Source of the DNA: Pseudomonas sp. 102515
GTDB lineage: Bacteria; Pseudomonadota; Gammaproteobacteria; Pseudomonadales; Pseudomonadaceae
Direction: 5' to 3'
DNA length: 64,000 nucleotides
Assembly: GCF_031085165.1 (NCBI RefSeq)
Contig: NZ_JAVHTY010000004.1
Span: forward strand, 310,001-374,000
The notes below the pieces were generated by a model, which was not told the origin of the DNA, did not search any database, and saw only the letters and a list, made by a program, of their open reading frames with translations. The translations under genes and the position numbers were made by a program. Of this stretch, positions 33,523-43,558 are shown in pieces. Each line of letters opens with the position of its first letter. The stretch's first letter is position 1.

Positions 33523-33564
33523 CGGAGCTCCTATGAGGCGGAAGGGGTGCGGACGAAAGCGGCG

Positions 33565-34305
33565 TCAGACGCTCCAGCCACCATCGATCACCTGGGCGGT
33601 CCCGGTAACGAAGGCGGCGGCGTCGGACGCAAGATACAGGGCGAGGGCGGCGATCTCCTCCGGTCGGCCCACCCGACCCATCGGCTGGCGGGCGGCGAAG
33701 GCGGCCTGCACCTCGGCTTCGCTGCGGCCTTCGCGGGCGGCCTGGTCGGCGATGCGCTGGTGCAGCGAGGGGGAATCCACGGTGCCGGGGCAGATGGCGT
33801 TGCAGCGGATGCCCTGGCCGACATAGTCGGCGGCCACCGACTTGGTCAGGCCGATCACCGCCGCCTTGCTGGCGCCATAGGCGCAGCGATTGGCCACGCC
33901 CTTGAGGCTGGAGGCGATCGAGGCCATGTTGATGATGCAGCCGCCACCCTGGGCCAGCATGCCGGGCAGCACGGCGCGGATCATCCGGTACATGGCGGTG
34001 GCATTGAGTTCGAAGGAGAAGCGCCAGGCGTCTTCGTCGCAGTCGAGGATGCTGCCGGCGTGGACATAGCCGGCGCAGTTGAACAGCACGTCCAGGCTAC
34101 CCAATTCGGCGACCAGGGCGGTTACCGCCGCGGCATCGGTGACGTCGAGCACCCGGGTCTGCAGCCCTTCGAGGCTGTCCAGGGCGGCGGCATTGATGTC
34201 GGTGGCGATGACCTCGGCACCGGCGCGGTGGAAGGCGAGGGCGGTGGCCCGGCCGATCCCCTGGCCGGCGGCGGTGACCAGGACGCGTTTGCCTGCATGA
34301 CTCAT
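33565..34305 (-). CDS. SDR oxidoreductase, probable 2-keto-3-deoxy-L-fuconate dehydrogenase
   Basis: A 246-residue SDR. The nucleotide loop is TAAGQGIGRA followed by the acidic IATDIN (NAD preference), with catalytic Ser in NMASIAS and Tyr/Lys in YGASKAA. It matches the DHRS6-like type found in fucose clusters. It is the first gene of the operon. The Met at 34305 has AGAGGT upstream and gives the normal SDR N-terminus; the longer frame adds 18 unlikely residues. It oxidises C4 of 2-keto-3-deoxy-L-fuconate. Confidence 0.85.
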   Translation of the reverse strand: MSHAGKRVLVTAAGQGIGRATALAFHRAGAEVIATDINAAALDSLEGLQTRVLDVTDAAAVTALVAELGSLDVLFNCAGYVHAGSILDCDEDAWRFSFELNATAMYRMIRAVLPGMLAQGGGCIINMASIASSLKGVANRCAYGASKAAVIGLTKSVAADYVGQGIRCNAICPGTVDSPSLHQRIADQAAREGRSEAEVQAAFAARQPMGRVGRPEEIAALALYLASDAAAFVTGTAQVIDGGWSV

Positions 34306-34324
34306 GCGGAGACCTCTTGGCTGT

Positions 34325-34332
34325 TTATTGTT
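34325..34332 (-). promoter_or_regulatory. A-rich Crc/Hfq-like motif in the fucose operon leader
   Basis: AACAATAA, matching AANAANAA, lies 20 bases before the first start codon of the operon, just upstream of the ribosome site. This fits catabolite repression of fucose use. Confidence 0.4.
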
Positions 34333-34342
34333 GTGAGTCGCC

Positions 34343-34358
34343 TGACCGCCAGCGGTCA
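34343..34358. promoter_or_regulatory. Palindromic operator between the fucose operon and its regulator
   Basis: TGACCG-CCAG-CGGTCA is a perfect six-base inverted repeat with a four-base spacer. It lies in the divergent region about 40 bases from the operon start and 100 from the GntR gene. A related half-site run (ATGGTCAGGCCATTGGTCC) follows directly. One of these is the likely binding site of the FadR-type regulator. Confidence 0.55.
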
Positions 34359-34456
34359 ATGGTCAGGCCATTGGTCCTATTGTTTAGACCCTGCTAGGCT
34401 CTCAGGCAAGGATTTTTTCGCGGCAGACGGCGCGACCTGCATGAGACGAGACCGCC

Positions 34457-35221
34457 ATGCCCCTTCAGATGATTGAAAAACCACGGCTTTATCGGCAGAT
34501 CGCCGACCAGTTGCGCGCCCTCATCGACGGCGGCGAATACCCGCCGGGCAGTTGCCTGCCCGCCGAGCGCGAACTGGCCAAGCAACTGGGCGTGAGTCGC
34601 GCCTCGGTGCGCGAGGCGCTGATCGCCCTGGAGGTGATCGGCCTGGTGGACGTGCGCGTCGGCGACGGCGTGCGGGTCTGCGTGCCCAGCGCCCCGCCGC
34701 CGCCGGACACCCCGGTGCTGGAGCTGGCCGGGCGTGGCCAGTGGGCGGAGATGGATCCGGAGCTGAGCCTGGCGCTGGATCTGGACGCCGAGATCCCGCC
34801 CTTCGCCCTGCTACAGGCGCGCCGCCTGGTGGAGCCGGAAGCCGCCGCCCTGGCCGCCCGGCACGCCAGCGCCAGCGAGCTGGCCGGTATTCGCGCCGCC
34901 TATGGGCGCAACGTCGAGGACAATCGCCTGGGGTCGACCACCCATCCCGGCGACCGGCTGTTCCATATCCGCATCGCCCAGGCCAGCGGCAACCCGGCCT
35001 ATGCGCTGCTGCTGCGCCATCTGCTCGGCCATCGCTACGGCAGCATGTTCCAGCTCCTGCAGCGCCGCTACACCCCGGAAGACATGCCCGACCGCTCCCA
35101 GCAGGAACACCTGGCCATCCTCGAAGCCCTGGAAGCCCACGACCCCGACGCCGCCCGCCAGGCCATGGCCGCGCACCTCGATGCGGTGACCCGGATCTTC
35201 GCGCGGTCGGCGGTGGAGTGA
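34457..35221 (+). CDS. GntR-family regulator of the FadR subgroup
   Basis: A 254-residue regulator. The N-terminal winged helix has YPPGSCLPAERELAKQLGVS and RASVREALIALE, typical of FadR types. The C-terminal helical FCD domain has GDRLFHIRIAQASGN with the metal/ligand His. It is divergent from the fucose operon and surely controls it; the effector is probably fucose, fuconate or a keto-deoxy intermediate. Confidence 0.92.
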   Translation: MPLQMIEKPRLYRQIADQLRALIDGGEYPPGSCLPAERELAKQLGVSRASVREALIALEVIGLVDVRVGDGVRVCVPSAPPPPDTPVLELAGRGQWAEMDPELSLALDLDAEIPPFALLQARRLVEPEAAALAARHASASELAGIRAAYGRNVEDNRLGSTTHPGDRLFHIRIAQASGNPAYALLLRHLLGHRYGSMFQLLQRRYTPEDMPDRSQQEHLAILEALEAHDPDAARQAMAAHLDAVTRIFARSAVE

Positions 35222-35248
35222 GGGCAGGCCCCACGACGATGGCGTTGG

Positions 35249-35273
35249 GTGGACACCGTGCGCCGTTTTCCAC
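35249..35273. repeat. Intergenic hairpin repeat copy
   Basis: A copy of the GTGGA...TCCAC element (GTGGACACC and GTTTTCCAC arms, imperfect) in the gap between the regulator and the PhzF gene. The same family occurs at 9.6, 9.8 and 29.4 kb. Confidence 0.6.
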
Positions 35274-35397
35274 GCGGGCCTAGGCGCCAATCCCTGTCCG
35301 GTATCCGTCTGTACGGTCCCTTAGCCATCTGGCTGTGGCTGTTCCGGCTGCCTGCCGACCGTGGACAATCGGCTCTTCGCCTAAGGAGCCCGCCGCC

Positions 35398-36228
35398 ATG
35401 TCCCTCGTCTTTCATCAGGTCGATGTCTTCGCCCAGCGCCCCCTGGAGGGCAATGCCCTGGCAGTGGTCTGCGGCGCCGATGCGCTTTCCACCGAACAGA
35501 TGGCCGCCCTGGCGCGCTGGACCAACCTGTCGGAAACCACCTTTCTCCTGCAGCCGACCGATCCGGCGGCGGACTACCGGGTGCGCATCTTCACCCCGGT
35601 CCGCGAGCTGCCCTTCGCCGGCCATCCGACCCTGGGCAGCTGCCATGTCTGGTTGCGTGAAGGCGGACGGCCCAAGGGCGGCGAAGTGATCCAGGAATGC
35701 GGCGCCGGCCTGGTGGCGATCCGCGCCGCCGGGGAGGAGCTGGCCTTCGCCGCGCCGCCGCTGGTGCGGAGCGGCGTGGTGGAGCCCGAGGTACTGGCAC
35801 GCATCGCCCGGGGCACCGGCCTTTCGCCCGCGCGCATCCAGGCCAGCCAATGGGTCGACAACGGACCCGGCTGGGTGGCGGTGCTGCTGGCGAGTCGCGA
35901 AGAGTTGCTGGCGATCCGTCCGGATTACGCGGCGCTGGAAGGCCTCAACGTCGGCCTGATCGCCCCCTGGACGGGTAGCGAGGCCGAGGCGCAATTCGAG
36001 GTGCGCGCCCTGATGGGCGAGGAGTTCGCCGAAGACCCGGTTACCGGCAGCCTCAACGCCAGCCTGGCACAGTGGCTGATCCCGGCGGGCCTGGCACCGG
36101 AGCGCTACCTGGCCAGCCAGGGCACGGCCATGGGCCGACGCGGTCGGGTGCGGGTAGCCCGCATCGCCGACCGCATCTGGGTGGGCGGCGCGGTGCAGGA
36201 CTGCATCCGCGGCACCCTGGCCCTCTAG
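35398..36228 (+). CDS. PhzF-family isomerase-like protein
   Basis: A 276-residue protein with the two-domain diaminopimelate-epimerase fold. The catalytic Glu is in NLSETTFLL, and typical parts are LPFAGHPTLGSCH and DPVTGSLNASLAQWL. PhzF itself acts in phenazine synthesis, but no other phz gene is here, so this is one of the many PhzF-like proteins of unknown substrate. AAGGAG nine bases upstream decides the start; an upstream Met adds 21 unlikely residues. Confidence 0.9.
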   Translation: MSLVFHQVDVFAQRPLEGNALAVVCGADALSTEQMAALARWTNLSETTFLLQPTDPAADYRVRIFTPVRELPFAGHPTLGSCHVWLREGGRPKGGEVIQECGAGLVAIRAAGEELAFAAPPLVRSGVVEPEVLARIARGTGLSPARIQASQWVDNGPGWVAVLLASREELLAIRPDYAALEGLNVGLIAPWTGSEAEAQFEVRALMGEEFAEDPVTGSLNASLAQWLIPAGLAPERYLASQGTAMGRRGRVRVARIADRIWVGGAVQDCIRGTLAL

Positions 36229-36235
36229 GCGCGGA

Positions 36236-38053
36236 TCAGAGCCCGACCGAGCGTCCCTTGAAGCCGGCCGCGTCGAAGTAGCGGGTGTCGCCGACGTTCT
36301 GGGTCTTGAGCTCGGTGACCCGCCCGCCCGCCGCTGGTGCGGAACGCTGCACCTGGTGGCTGGCCTTGACCGGCTTGCCGCCCTCCAGGCTCTCGCCGAT
36401 CACCCGGCCGACCAGTTGCCCCTTGGCCGGGATCTCCAGGTGCAGCAGGTGCACCAGGGTCTGGCCGACGTCGGCGTTGCTGACCGGACTCAGGTCGACG
36501 AAACCCTTGCGAAAGTCCGGACCGATGGCCGCCATGAAGTTGTGGGTATCGCCACGGCTGAAGCTGCCGTGCATGCCCTGGCCCTGCTGCAGCCCGGTGT
36601 CGGCCACCTCGACGGCGCAGGCGTCGGGTTTGCCGCAACCGCTGTCATAGGAGCGGAAGTTGACCACGATGGCCGGGTAGGGGGTGAGCGCCGAACCCTT
36701 GAGGTTGATCGCCGAGAGCGGCAGGGTGCCGGGGAGCTTGCCCAGGTCGTCGTCGACGAACAGGCCGCTGACGTAATCCTGCTTAAGCAGCGCCGCGACC
36801 ACCTTGGGTGCCAGGGCCTTGGCATCGCCCTGGGGCAGATAGACCAGGTCCGAACCGCCGTTGGCCGCCACCACCACCTCCGGCTTGGCCGGGTCGGGCC
36901 CGATCAGGCCGTTGGCCTTGCTCGGGTGCTGGCCCTTGTCCATCGCCACCGCGGCGCCCTTGGCGTCCGGATCGAGCAGCGGCAATTTCAGCGCGGCGGC
37001 GAGATCCAGGGCGAGGAAGCCGGGCGGCAGCAGTCCCTTGGGCACGTCGGGGTAGCTGGCCTTGGCCGCCGGACTGGTCTCGCTCTCCTTGGAGATGGTG
37101 GAGAAGCCATGGTCGGCGCTGACGAAGATGTCGGTGTTGCCGTCCAGGCCCAGCTCCTTCAGCCGGGCGCGCAGGGCGCCGAGGTTGGCGTCGACATTGC
37201 GGATGGCGGCCAGGCTGGTGGGGCCGTTGATGCCCGGGGTGACCTTGCCCAGGCTGTCGCCCTGGTTGTGCTGGGTGCCGTCGGGATCGCGCGACCAGAA
37301 CACCAGCACGAAGGGCTTGCCGCTCTCCTTGAAGCGCGGCAGCAGCACCTGGTTGGTGACGTCGAGGAAGTAGCGCTGCTGCTCGACGTTGGCGATCAAG
37401 GTGCCCGGCGTGGTGGCGTTCCCGGCCTTGCCATTGGCGCCCCGGCCCGGGGCTTCCAGCGGCAGGCCGGCCTGTTTCAGGGCGTCCTGCATGGCCGCGC
37501 TCAGGGGAATGCCGGTGGGATGGCCGGTGGAGTCGTCGACGATCACCGTCTTCACGCCGTCGCGGGCGGTCACGTCCTGGATGGCCACCGGACCGAGCTT
37601 GCCGACGGCGGCGGTGGACAGGCCCGCCTGGCGCGCGGCGGCCAGCAGGGTTTCCTCGTCGAGGTAGTTGCCGGCGAAATGCTCGTCGACGTCGCCCAGC
37701 ACCTCGTCGTTTTCCAGGAAGGGCGTGACGCTGTTGTTGGCGCCCGGGACCGGGAAGCCGGTGTAGATCGTGTTACCGAAATCCCCGGTGTCGCCCAGGT
37801 AGTGCCCGGTGGCCATGGCCGAGGCATTGGGCGTGGTGAAGGTCGGGAACAGCGAGTGGCTGTTCTGGAAATTCACGCCTTCGCGGCGCAACTGGGCCAG
37901 ATTCGGCGCGGTCTGGGCATCGACGATAGTGGCGCGCAGGCCATCCGGGATGAAGAGGATGACGTTGCGCGCCGGCTCCGCGGCCATGACGGCCGAACTG
38001 GCGAGGAGGGCAAGACTGCAGGCACGAGCGAGACGGGTAGGGAGGAACGCCAT
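36236..38053 (-). CDS. Exported alkaline phosphatase-superfamily hydrolase
   Basis: A 605-residue protein with a signal peptide (core CSLALLASSAVMAAEPA). The mature part starts with VILFIPDGLRATIVD, giving the first metal Asp, followed by the nucleophile region FPTFTTPNASAMATGHY. FWSRDPDGTQHNQGD and SADHGFSTI carry further metal ligands. This is the phosphodiesterase/nucleotide pyrophosphatase branch of the superfamily. The substrate is unknown; it is longer than NPP cores (about 400), with insertions around residues 370-460. The very long upstream frame is not coding. It is divergent from the class II aldolase gene. Confidence 0.87.
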   Translation of the reverse strand: MAFLPTRLARACSLALLASSAVMAAEPARNVILFIPDGLRATIVDAQTAPNLAQLRREGVNFQNSHSLFPTFTTPNASAMATGHYLGDTGDFGNTIYTGFPVPGANNSVTPFLENDEVLGDVDEHFAGNYLDEETLLAAARQAGLSTAAVGKLGPVAIQDVTARDGVKTVIVDDSTGHPTGIPLSAAMQDALKQAGLPLEAPGRGANGKAGNATTPGTLIANVEQQRYFLDVTNQVLLPRFKESGKPFVLVFWSRDPDGTQHNQGDSLGKVTPGINGPTSLAAIRNVDANLGALRARLKELGLDGNTDIFVSADHGFSTISKESETSPAAKASYPDVPKGLLPPGFLALDLAAALKLPLLDPDAKGAAVAMDKGQHPSKANGLIGPDPAKPEVVVAANGGSDLVYLPQGDAKALAPKVVAALLKQDYVSGLFVDDDLGKLPGTLPLSAINLKGSALTPYPAIVVNFRSYDSGCGKPDACAVEVADTGLQQGQGMHGSFSRGDTHNFMAAIGPDFRKGFVDLSPVSNADVGQTLVHLLHLEIPAKGQLVGRVIGESLEGGKPVKASHQVQRSAPAAGGRVTELKTQNVGDTRYFDAAGFKGRSVGL

Positions 38054-38185
38054 GGAAGATTCTCTGCGCAGGTGGAAAGACAGCAGAGATGTAACAAGAG
38101 ATTGCTGCAATTTTATGATGACAGCCTCATGACAGGGGGCGGCATCCTTTGTGCAGCGCCTTGGTCCCCGTCCAAGGAGCTGCCC

Positions 38186-38968
38186 ATGGCCCACGCCTTC
38201 GAGAGTACCGTCGCCACTGCCCGTCACCTTGACCTGGATACCCCGGCCATCCGCCAGGCCCGCATCGATCTCGCCGCCTGTTTCCGCATGGCCGCCCGCC
38301 TGGGCCTGGGCGAGGGGATCTGCAATCACTTTTCCTTCGTGGTGCCTGGCCATGATGACCTGTTCCTGGTCAATCCCTATGGCCTGGCCTTCGCCGAGGT
38401 CACGGCGTCCTCGCTGCTGATCTGCGACTTCACCGGCGGCGTGGTCGTGGGGGAGGGTGCACCCGAGGCCACCGCCTTCCATATCCATGCCCAGCTGCAC
38501 CGGCTCAATCCCCAGGCACGGGCCGCCTTCCACACCCATATGCCCCACGCCACGGCGCTCTGCCTGCTGGAAGGCGAACCCTTCGTCTGGGCCGGGCAGA
38601 CCGCGCTGAAATTCTATGACCGCCTGAGCGTGGACGAGGACTACAACGGCCTGGCGCTGGACGCGGCCGAGGGCGAACGCATCGCCCGGGCGGCGGGTGA
38701 CGCGGCGGTGGTCATGCTGAAGAATCACGGACCGCTGGTGCTGGGGCCGAGCATCGCCGAGGCCTGGGACGATCTCTACTACCTGGAGCGCGCCGCCGAG
38801 GTGCAACTCAAGGCCATGGCCAGCGGCCGGCCGCTGAAGCCGGTGGCACCGGCGATCGCGCACGCCGCCTGCCAGCAGATGCTGCAGGGCAACGCCGACA
38901 GCGCGCGGCTGCACCTGGAAAGCGTGAAGCGCCAGCTGCTGCGGCTGGAGCCGGACTATCGGGACTGA
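38186..38968 (+). CDS. Class II aldolase/adducin-family protein
   Basis: A 260-residue protein. The metal site consists of His-x-His in AFHTHMPHA and the later His of LKNHGPLVLG; the loop GEGICNHFSFVVPG binds the substrate phosphate or carboxylate in relatives. AAGGAG precedes the start. Members act on sugar phosphates, aldols or as decarboxylases. It is 5 kb from the fucose genes and the pathway there needs no aldolase, so I do not link them. The substrate is unknown. Confidence 0.88.
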   Translation: MAHAFESTVATARHLDLDTPAIRQARIDLAACFRMAARLGLGEGICNHFSFVVPGHDDLFLVNPYGLAFAEVTASSLLICDFTGGVVVGEGAPEATAFHIHAQLHRLNPQARAAFHTHMPHATALCLLEGEPFVWAGQTALKFYDRLSVDEDYNGLALDAAEGERIARAAGDAAVVMLKNHGPLVLGPSIAEAWDDLYYLERAAEVQLKAMASGRPLKPVAPAIAHAACQQMLQGNADSARLHLESVKRQLLRLEPDYRD

Positions 38969-38977
38969 AAGGTGTGG

Positions 38978-39259
38978 TCAGCCGCCGCGGCTGCGACGCT
39001 GCGGCAAGGCCCGCGGCTGCGGGGTGGAGCGCGCCAGCGCGGCGGCCGCGACCGCAGGCAACTGGGCATCCAGTTGCTCGACCAGCCGCTCGCGCAACTG
39101 GCGCTTGAGCGCGCGACCCATGTCCAGCTGGCCGTGATGATCCAGCGCCAGGAAGCCTTGCTGGAGCAGCTCGATGGACAGGGACGGGGCCTCGGCGCCC
39201 AGGGGGCAGACATCGAAGGCGAGCGATGAAGCTTGGGCTGACGGCATCCTGGTGATCAT
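38978..39259 (-). CDS. Small hypothetical protein, 93 residues
   Basis: A good GGAGG site lies a few bases before the start. The product has a mainly helical middle (LSIELLQQGFLALDHHGQLD, then MGRALKRQLRERLVEQLD) and a basic Pro/Arg-rich tail. There is no signal peptide or membrane helix. I do not recognise a family. It is convergent with the class II aldolase, its stop lying nine bases from the other stop. Confidence 0.62.
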   Translation of the reverse strand: MITRMPSAQASSLAFDVCPLGAEAPSLSIELLQQGFLALDHHGQLDMGRALKRQLRERLVEQLDAQLPAVAAAALARSTPQPRALPQRRSRGG

Positions 39260-39361
39260 GGCTGTCCCTCCTGGACGAGAGCCCCATCATGCCAGGCCCG
39301 GCAGAGGGCGCTGGAGTGGCAAAACGCGGCCCCGTGGACTGCTGCGCATTTTGTCGACGCG

Positions 39362-39392
39362 AAAAAAAGCCCGGGATCCTCCCGGGCTGAAA
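39362..39392 (-). terminator. Rho-independent terminator
   Basis: GCCCGGGA and TCCCGGGC form a perfect stem, and on the minus strand it runs into seven T. It lies about 82 bases after the stop of the small hydrophobic ORF and is probably its terminator. Confidence 0.88.
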
Positions 39393-39473
39393 GCGCAGAT
39401 GTCAGCTTCTACGATGCCTTGTCGGCATGGAGGAGAGCTTGCCACCGCCCGGCTTATGGCTGCCTTAACGCCG

Positions 39474-39557
39474 CTAGCGAATCAGCGCGGCCAGCAGGGC
39501 CATGCAGGCGATGGCGGTAAAGATCAGCAGGAGATGAAGCAGAGCGAGCTTGTCCAT
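39474..39557 (-). CDS. 27-residue hydrophobic peptide
   Basis: The frame encodes MDKLALLHLLLIFTAIACMA followed by LLAALIR: one transmembrane helix with a charged residue at each end. A GAGAG motif lies a few bases before the start, and a strong terminator follows on the same strand. The 5' neighbour on the strand is the broken kinase. It could be a small membrane subunit or regulator, or a type I toxin-like peptide. I do not recognise a family; the frame is short, but its composition is far from random in this GC-rich sequence. Confidence 0.5.
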   Translation of the reverse strand: MDKLALLHLLLIFTAIACMALLAALIR

Positions 39558-39638
39558 GGGCTCTCGGGCAGCGGGACACATGAGGTCTTCAGGTAACGGA
39601 TGATAGCAAAGAGCCATCTTTTGTTGCCTGGCCGCGGC

Positions 39639-41772
<2,134 letters not shown>

Positions 41773-41960
41773 AGGCGGGGCATTAGATGACTTCAGGCAA
41801 AAAGTGCCAGCCAGGTCACGGATTCCCGAGCCTCCTGCCGCAGGCCCGACTCAGAAGCGGCGGACCCCTGTCGTGGAAAGCGTCACGGTAAGCCCTCTAG
41901 CGGCAATGAAGATGTCTGACCACTCTGCTTTGGGTGGATTGACACCTCTCACGACCACTC

Positions 41961-41974
41961 ATACGATGTCATAT
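41961..41974. promoter_or_regulatory. Imperfect palindrome upstream of the hexuronate-type transporter
   Basis: ATACGATGTCATAT is an inverted repeat with two mismatched pairs, about 75 bases before the start codon, in a local AT-rich patch. GntR/FadR-type regulators of uronate genes use sites of this form. No regulator gene is next to it. Confidence 0.4.
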
Positions 41975-42019
41975 GAATATCTGGTAACAGCTTTCCAACG
42001 ACCCCGGTTCACCCCGGTC

Positions 42020-42030
42020 AATAACAACAA
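42020..42030 (+). promoter_or_regulatory. A-rich Crc/Hfq-like motif before the transporter
   Basis: AATAACAACAA, containing AANAANAA, ends four bases before the AGGAAG ribosome site of the transporter gene. This is the classic place for translational repression by Hfq and Crc. Confidence 0.5.
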
Positions 42031-42047
42031 GTCAGGAAGCCCATTCG

Positions 42048-43409
42048 ATGACTATCCAGGTCACTCCCGAGACGGAGTCCGCCCTGCGGCCGCAGGACAC
42101 CCCCGTCGCCGCTACTCCGCAAACCTCGCGCTTCACCCGCTATCGCTGGCTGATCTGCGCCCTGCTGTTCATCGCCATCGGCATCAACTACATCGACCGG
42201 CAGATGATCGGCATCCTCAAGCCCACGTTGCAGGCGGACCTGGGCTGGACGGAAACCGACTACGCCAAGATCGTCTTCTGGTTCCAGTGTGCCTATGCCA
42301 TCGGCTTCCTGACCTTTGGCCGCATCATCGACAAGGTCGGGGTACGCATCGGCTACGCCCTGGCGTTCACCATCTGGACCATCGCCAGCATCGGCCACGG
42401 CATCGCCCACACCGTCACTCACTTCGTGCTGGTGCGCTTCACCCTCGGTTTCGGTGAGTCCGGCAGCTTTCCGGCCAGCCTCAAGGCGGTCTCGGAATGG
42501 TTTCCGCAAAAGGAACGCGCCCAGGCCACCGGGCTGTTCAACGCCGGCACCGCCATGGGCCCGATCATCACACCTTTGCTGGTGCCGGCCATCACCCTGG
42601 CCTGGGGCTGGCGCGCGGCCTTCATCTCCATCGGCCTCGTCACCGCCCTGTGGCTGATCGCCTGGCTGCTGATCTATCGCCGTCCCCACGAGCACCCCAA
42701 GGTGAGTCGTGAAGAGCTGGCCTACATCCAGGCCGACGATGGCTCCCCGGTATCGGCCAAGCCGGCCGTCGAGACCAAGATCTCCTGGTTCAAGCTGCTG
42801 ACCTTCCGCGAGACCTGGGCCTATGCCGCCGGCAAGTTCCTCACCGACCCGATCTGGTGGCTGTACCTGTTCTGGCTGCCGGACTTCCTCGGCAAGACCT
42901 ACGGCCTGAATCTGAAATCCTTCGGTCCGCCGCTGATCGCCATCTACATCCTCGCCGACATCGGCTCGGTGATGGGTGGCTGGGGCTCGTCCAAGCAGAT
43001 GAAGCTCGGTCGCAGCGCCAACCTGGCGCGCAAGACCACCATGCTGCTCTGCGCCGTGGCGGTCGTGCCCATCGTCACCGCCCAGTTCGTCTCCAGCCTG
43101 TGGCTGGTGGTCGGCATCATCGGCCTCGCCGCCGCGGCCCACCAGGCCTGGTCGGCCAACCTGATGACCCTGCCGTCGGACCTCTTCCCCAAGGAAGCCG
43201 TGGCCTCGGTGATCGGCATCGGCGGTACCGCCGGCGCCATCGGCGGCATGCTGATGACCACCTACAACGGCTACATCCTGGAGATCTTCAAGTCCTACCA
43301 GCCGATCTTCATCGTCGCCGGCAGTGCCTACCTGGTGGCCATCGTGGTCATCCATGTGCTCACGCCGCGGCTCAAGCCGGTGCCGTTGGAGCGCATCTCG
43401 GTAAGCTGA
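42048..43409 (+). CDS. MFS transporter of the hexuronate (ExuT/ACS) type
   Basis: A 453-residue, 12-helix transporter. The anion:cation symporter signature is clear: IAIGINYIDRQMIGILKPTL at helix 1, the conserved GFGESGSFPASLKAVSEWFP before helix 5, and GTAMGPIITPLLVP. ExuT takes up glucuronate and galacturonate with protons; relatives take glucarate or phthalate, so the substrate is only likely. It has an A-rich leader motif and a strong terminator. No uronate catabolic gene is adjacent. Confidence 0.88.
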   Translation: MTIQVTPETESALRPQDTPVAATPQTSRFTRYRWLICALLFIAIGINYIDRQMIGILKPTLQADLGWTETDYAKIVFWFQCAYAIGFLTFGRIIDKVGVRIGYALAFTIWTIASIGHGIAHTVTHFVLVRFTLGFGESGSFPASLKAVSEWFPQKERAQATGLFNAGTAMGPIITPLLVPAITLAWGWRAAFISIGLVTALWLIAWLLIYRRPHEHPKVSREELAYIQADDGSPVSAKPAVETKISWFKLLTFRETWAYAAGKFLTDPIWWLYLFWLPDFLGKTYGLNLKSFGPPLIAIYILADIGSVMGGWGSSKQMKLGRSANLARKTTMLLCAVAVVPIVTAQFVSSLWLVVGIIGLAAAAHQAWSANLMTLPSDLFPKEAVASVIGIGGTAGAIGGMLMTTYNGYILEIFKSYQPIFIVAGSAYLVAIVVIHVLTPRLKPVPLERISVS

Positions 43410-43430
43410 CCAGGGGTCGCTGACAAAGAC

Positions 43431-43461
43431 GCCGCCGGGTCCTCCCCCGGCGGCTTTTTTT
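43431..43461 (+). terminator. Rho-independent terminator after the hexuronate-type transporter
   Basis: GCCGCCGGG and CCCGGCGGC form a stem followed by eight T on the plus strand, about 20 bases after the stop codon. Confidence 0.92.
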
Positions 43462-43558
43462 CGCTCGCGGCTGTCTGGATCGCGCAGGGGCTGTCCTGCT
43501 CGCGAGCGCAGCGGGCCGGCGGGGCGGTCAGACTCCGGGTCCAGCCCTGGAGTCCCCT

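Larger units (their letters stand above)
39260..39638. other. Intergenic region with a small ORF and a terminator
   Basis: This gap of about 380 bases lies between the small hypothetical gene and the broken sensor kinase. It holds a strong minus-strand terminator and a 27-codon hydrophobic reading frame, both listed separately. Between these a short hairpin (ATGCC/GGCAT) is visible near 39412-39430. I see nothing else. Confidence 0.6.

Noticed and set aside
36356-38185. Long plus-strand extension before the class II aldolase gene
   Set aside because: It is antisense to the phosphatase-superfamily gene; the AAGGAG and family start mark the true beginning at 38186.
38186-38968. Class II aldolase as a fuculose-phosphate aldolase of the fucose pathway
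   Set aside because: The fucose cluster here is the non-phosphorylative type and needs no aldolase; the gene lies 4 kb away in its own unit.
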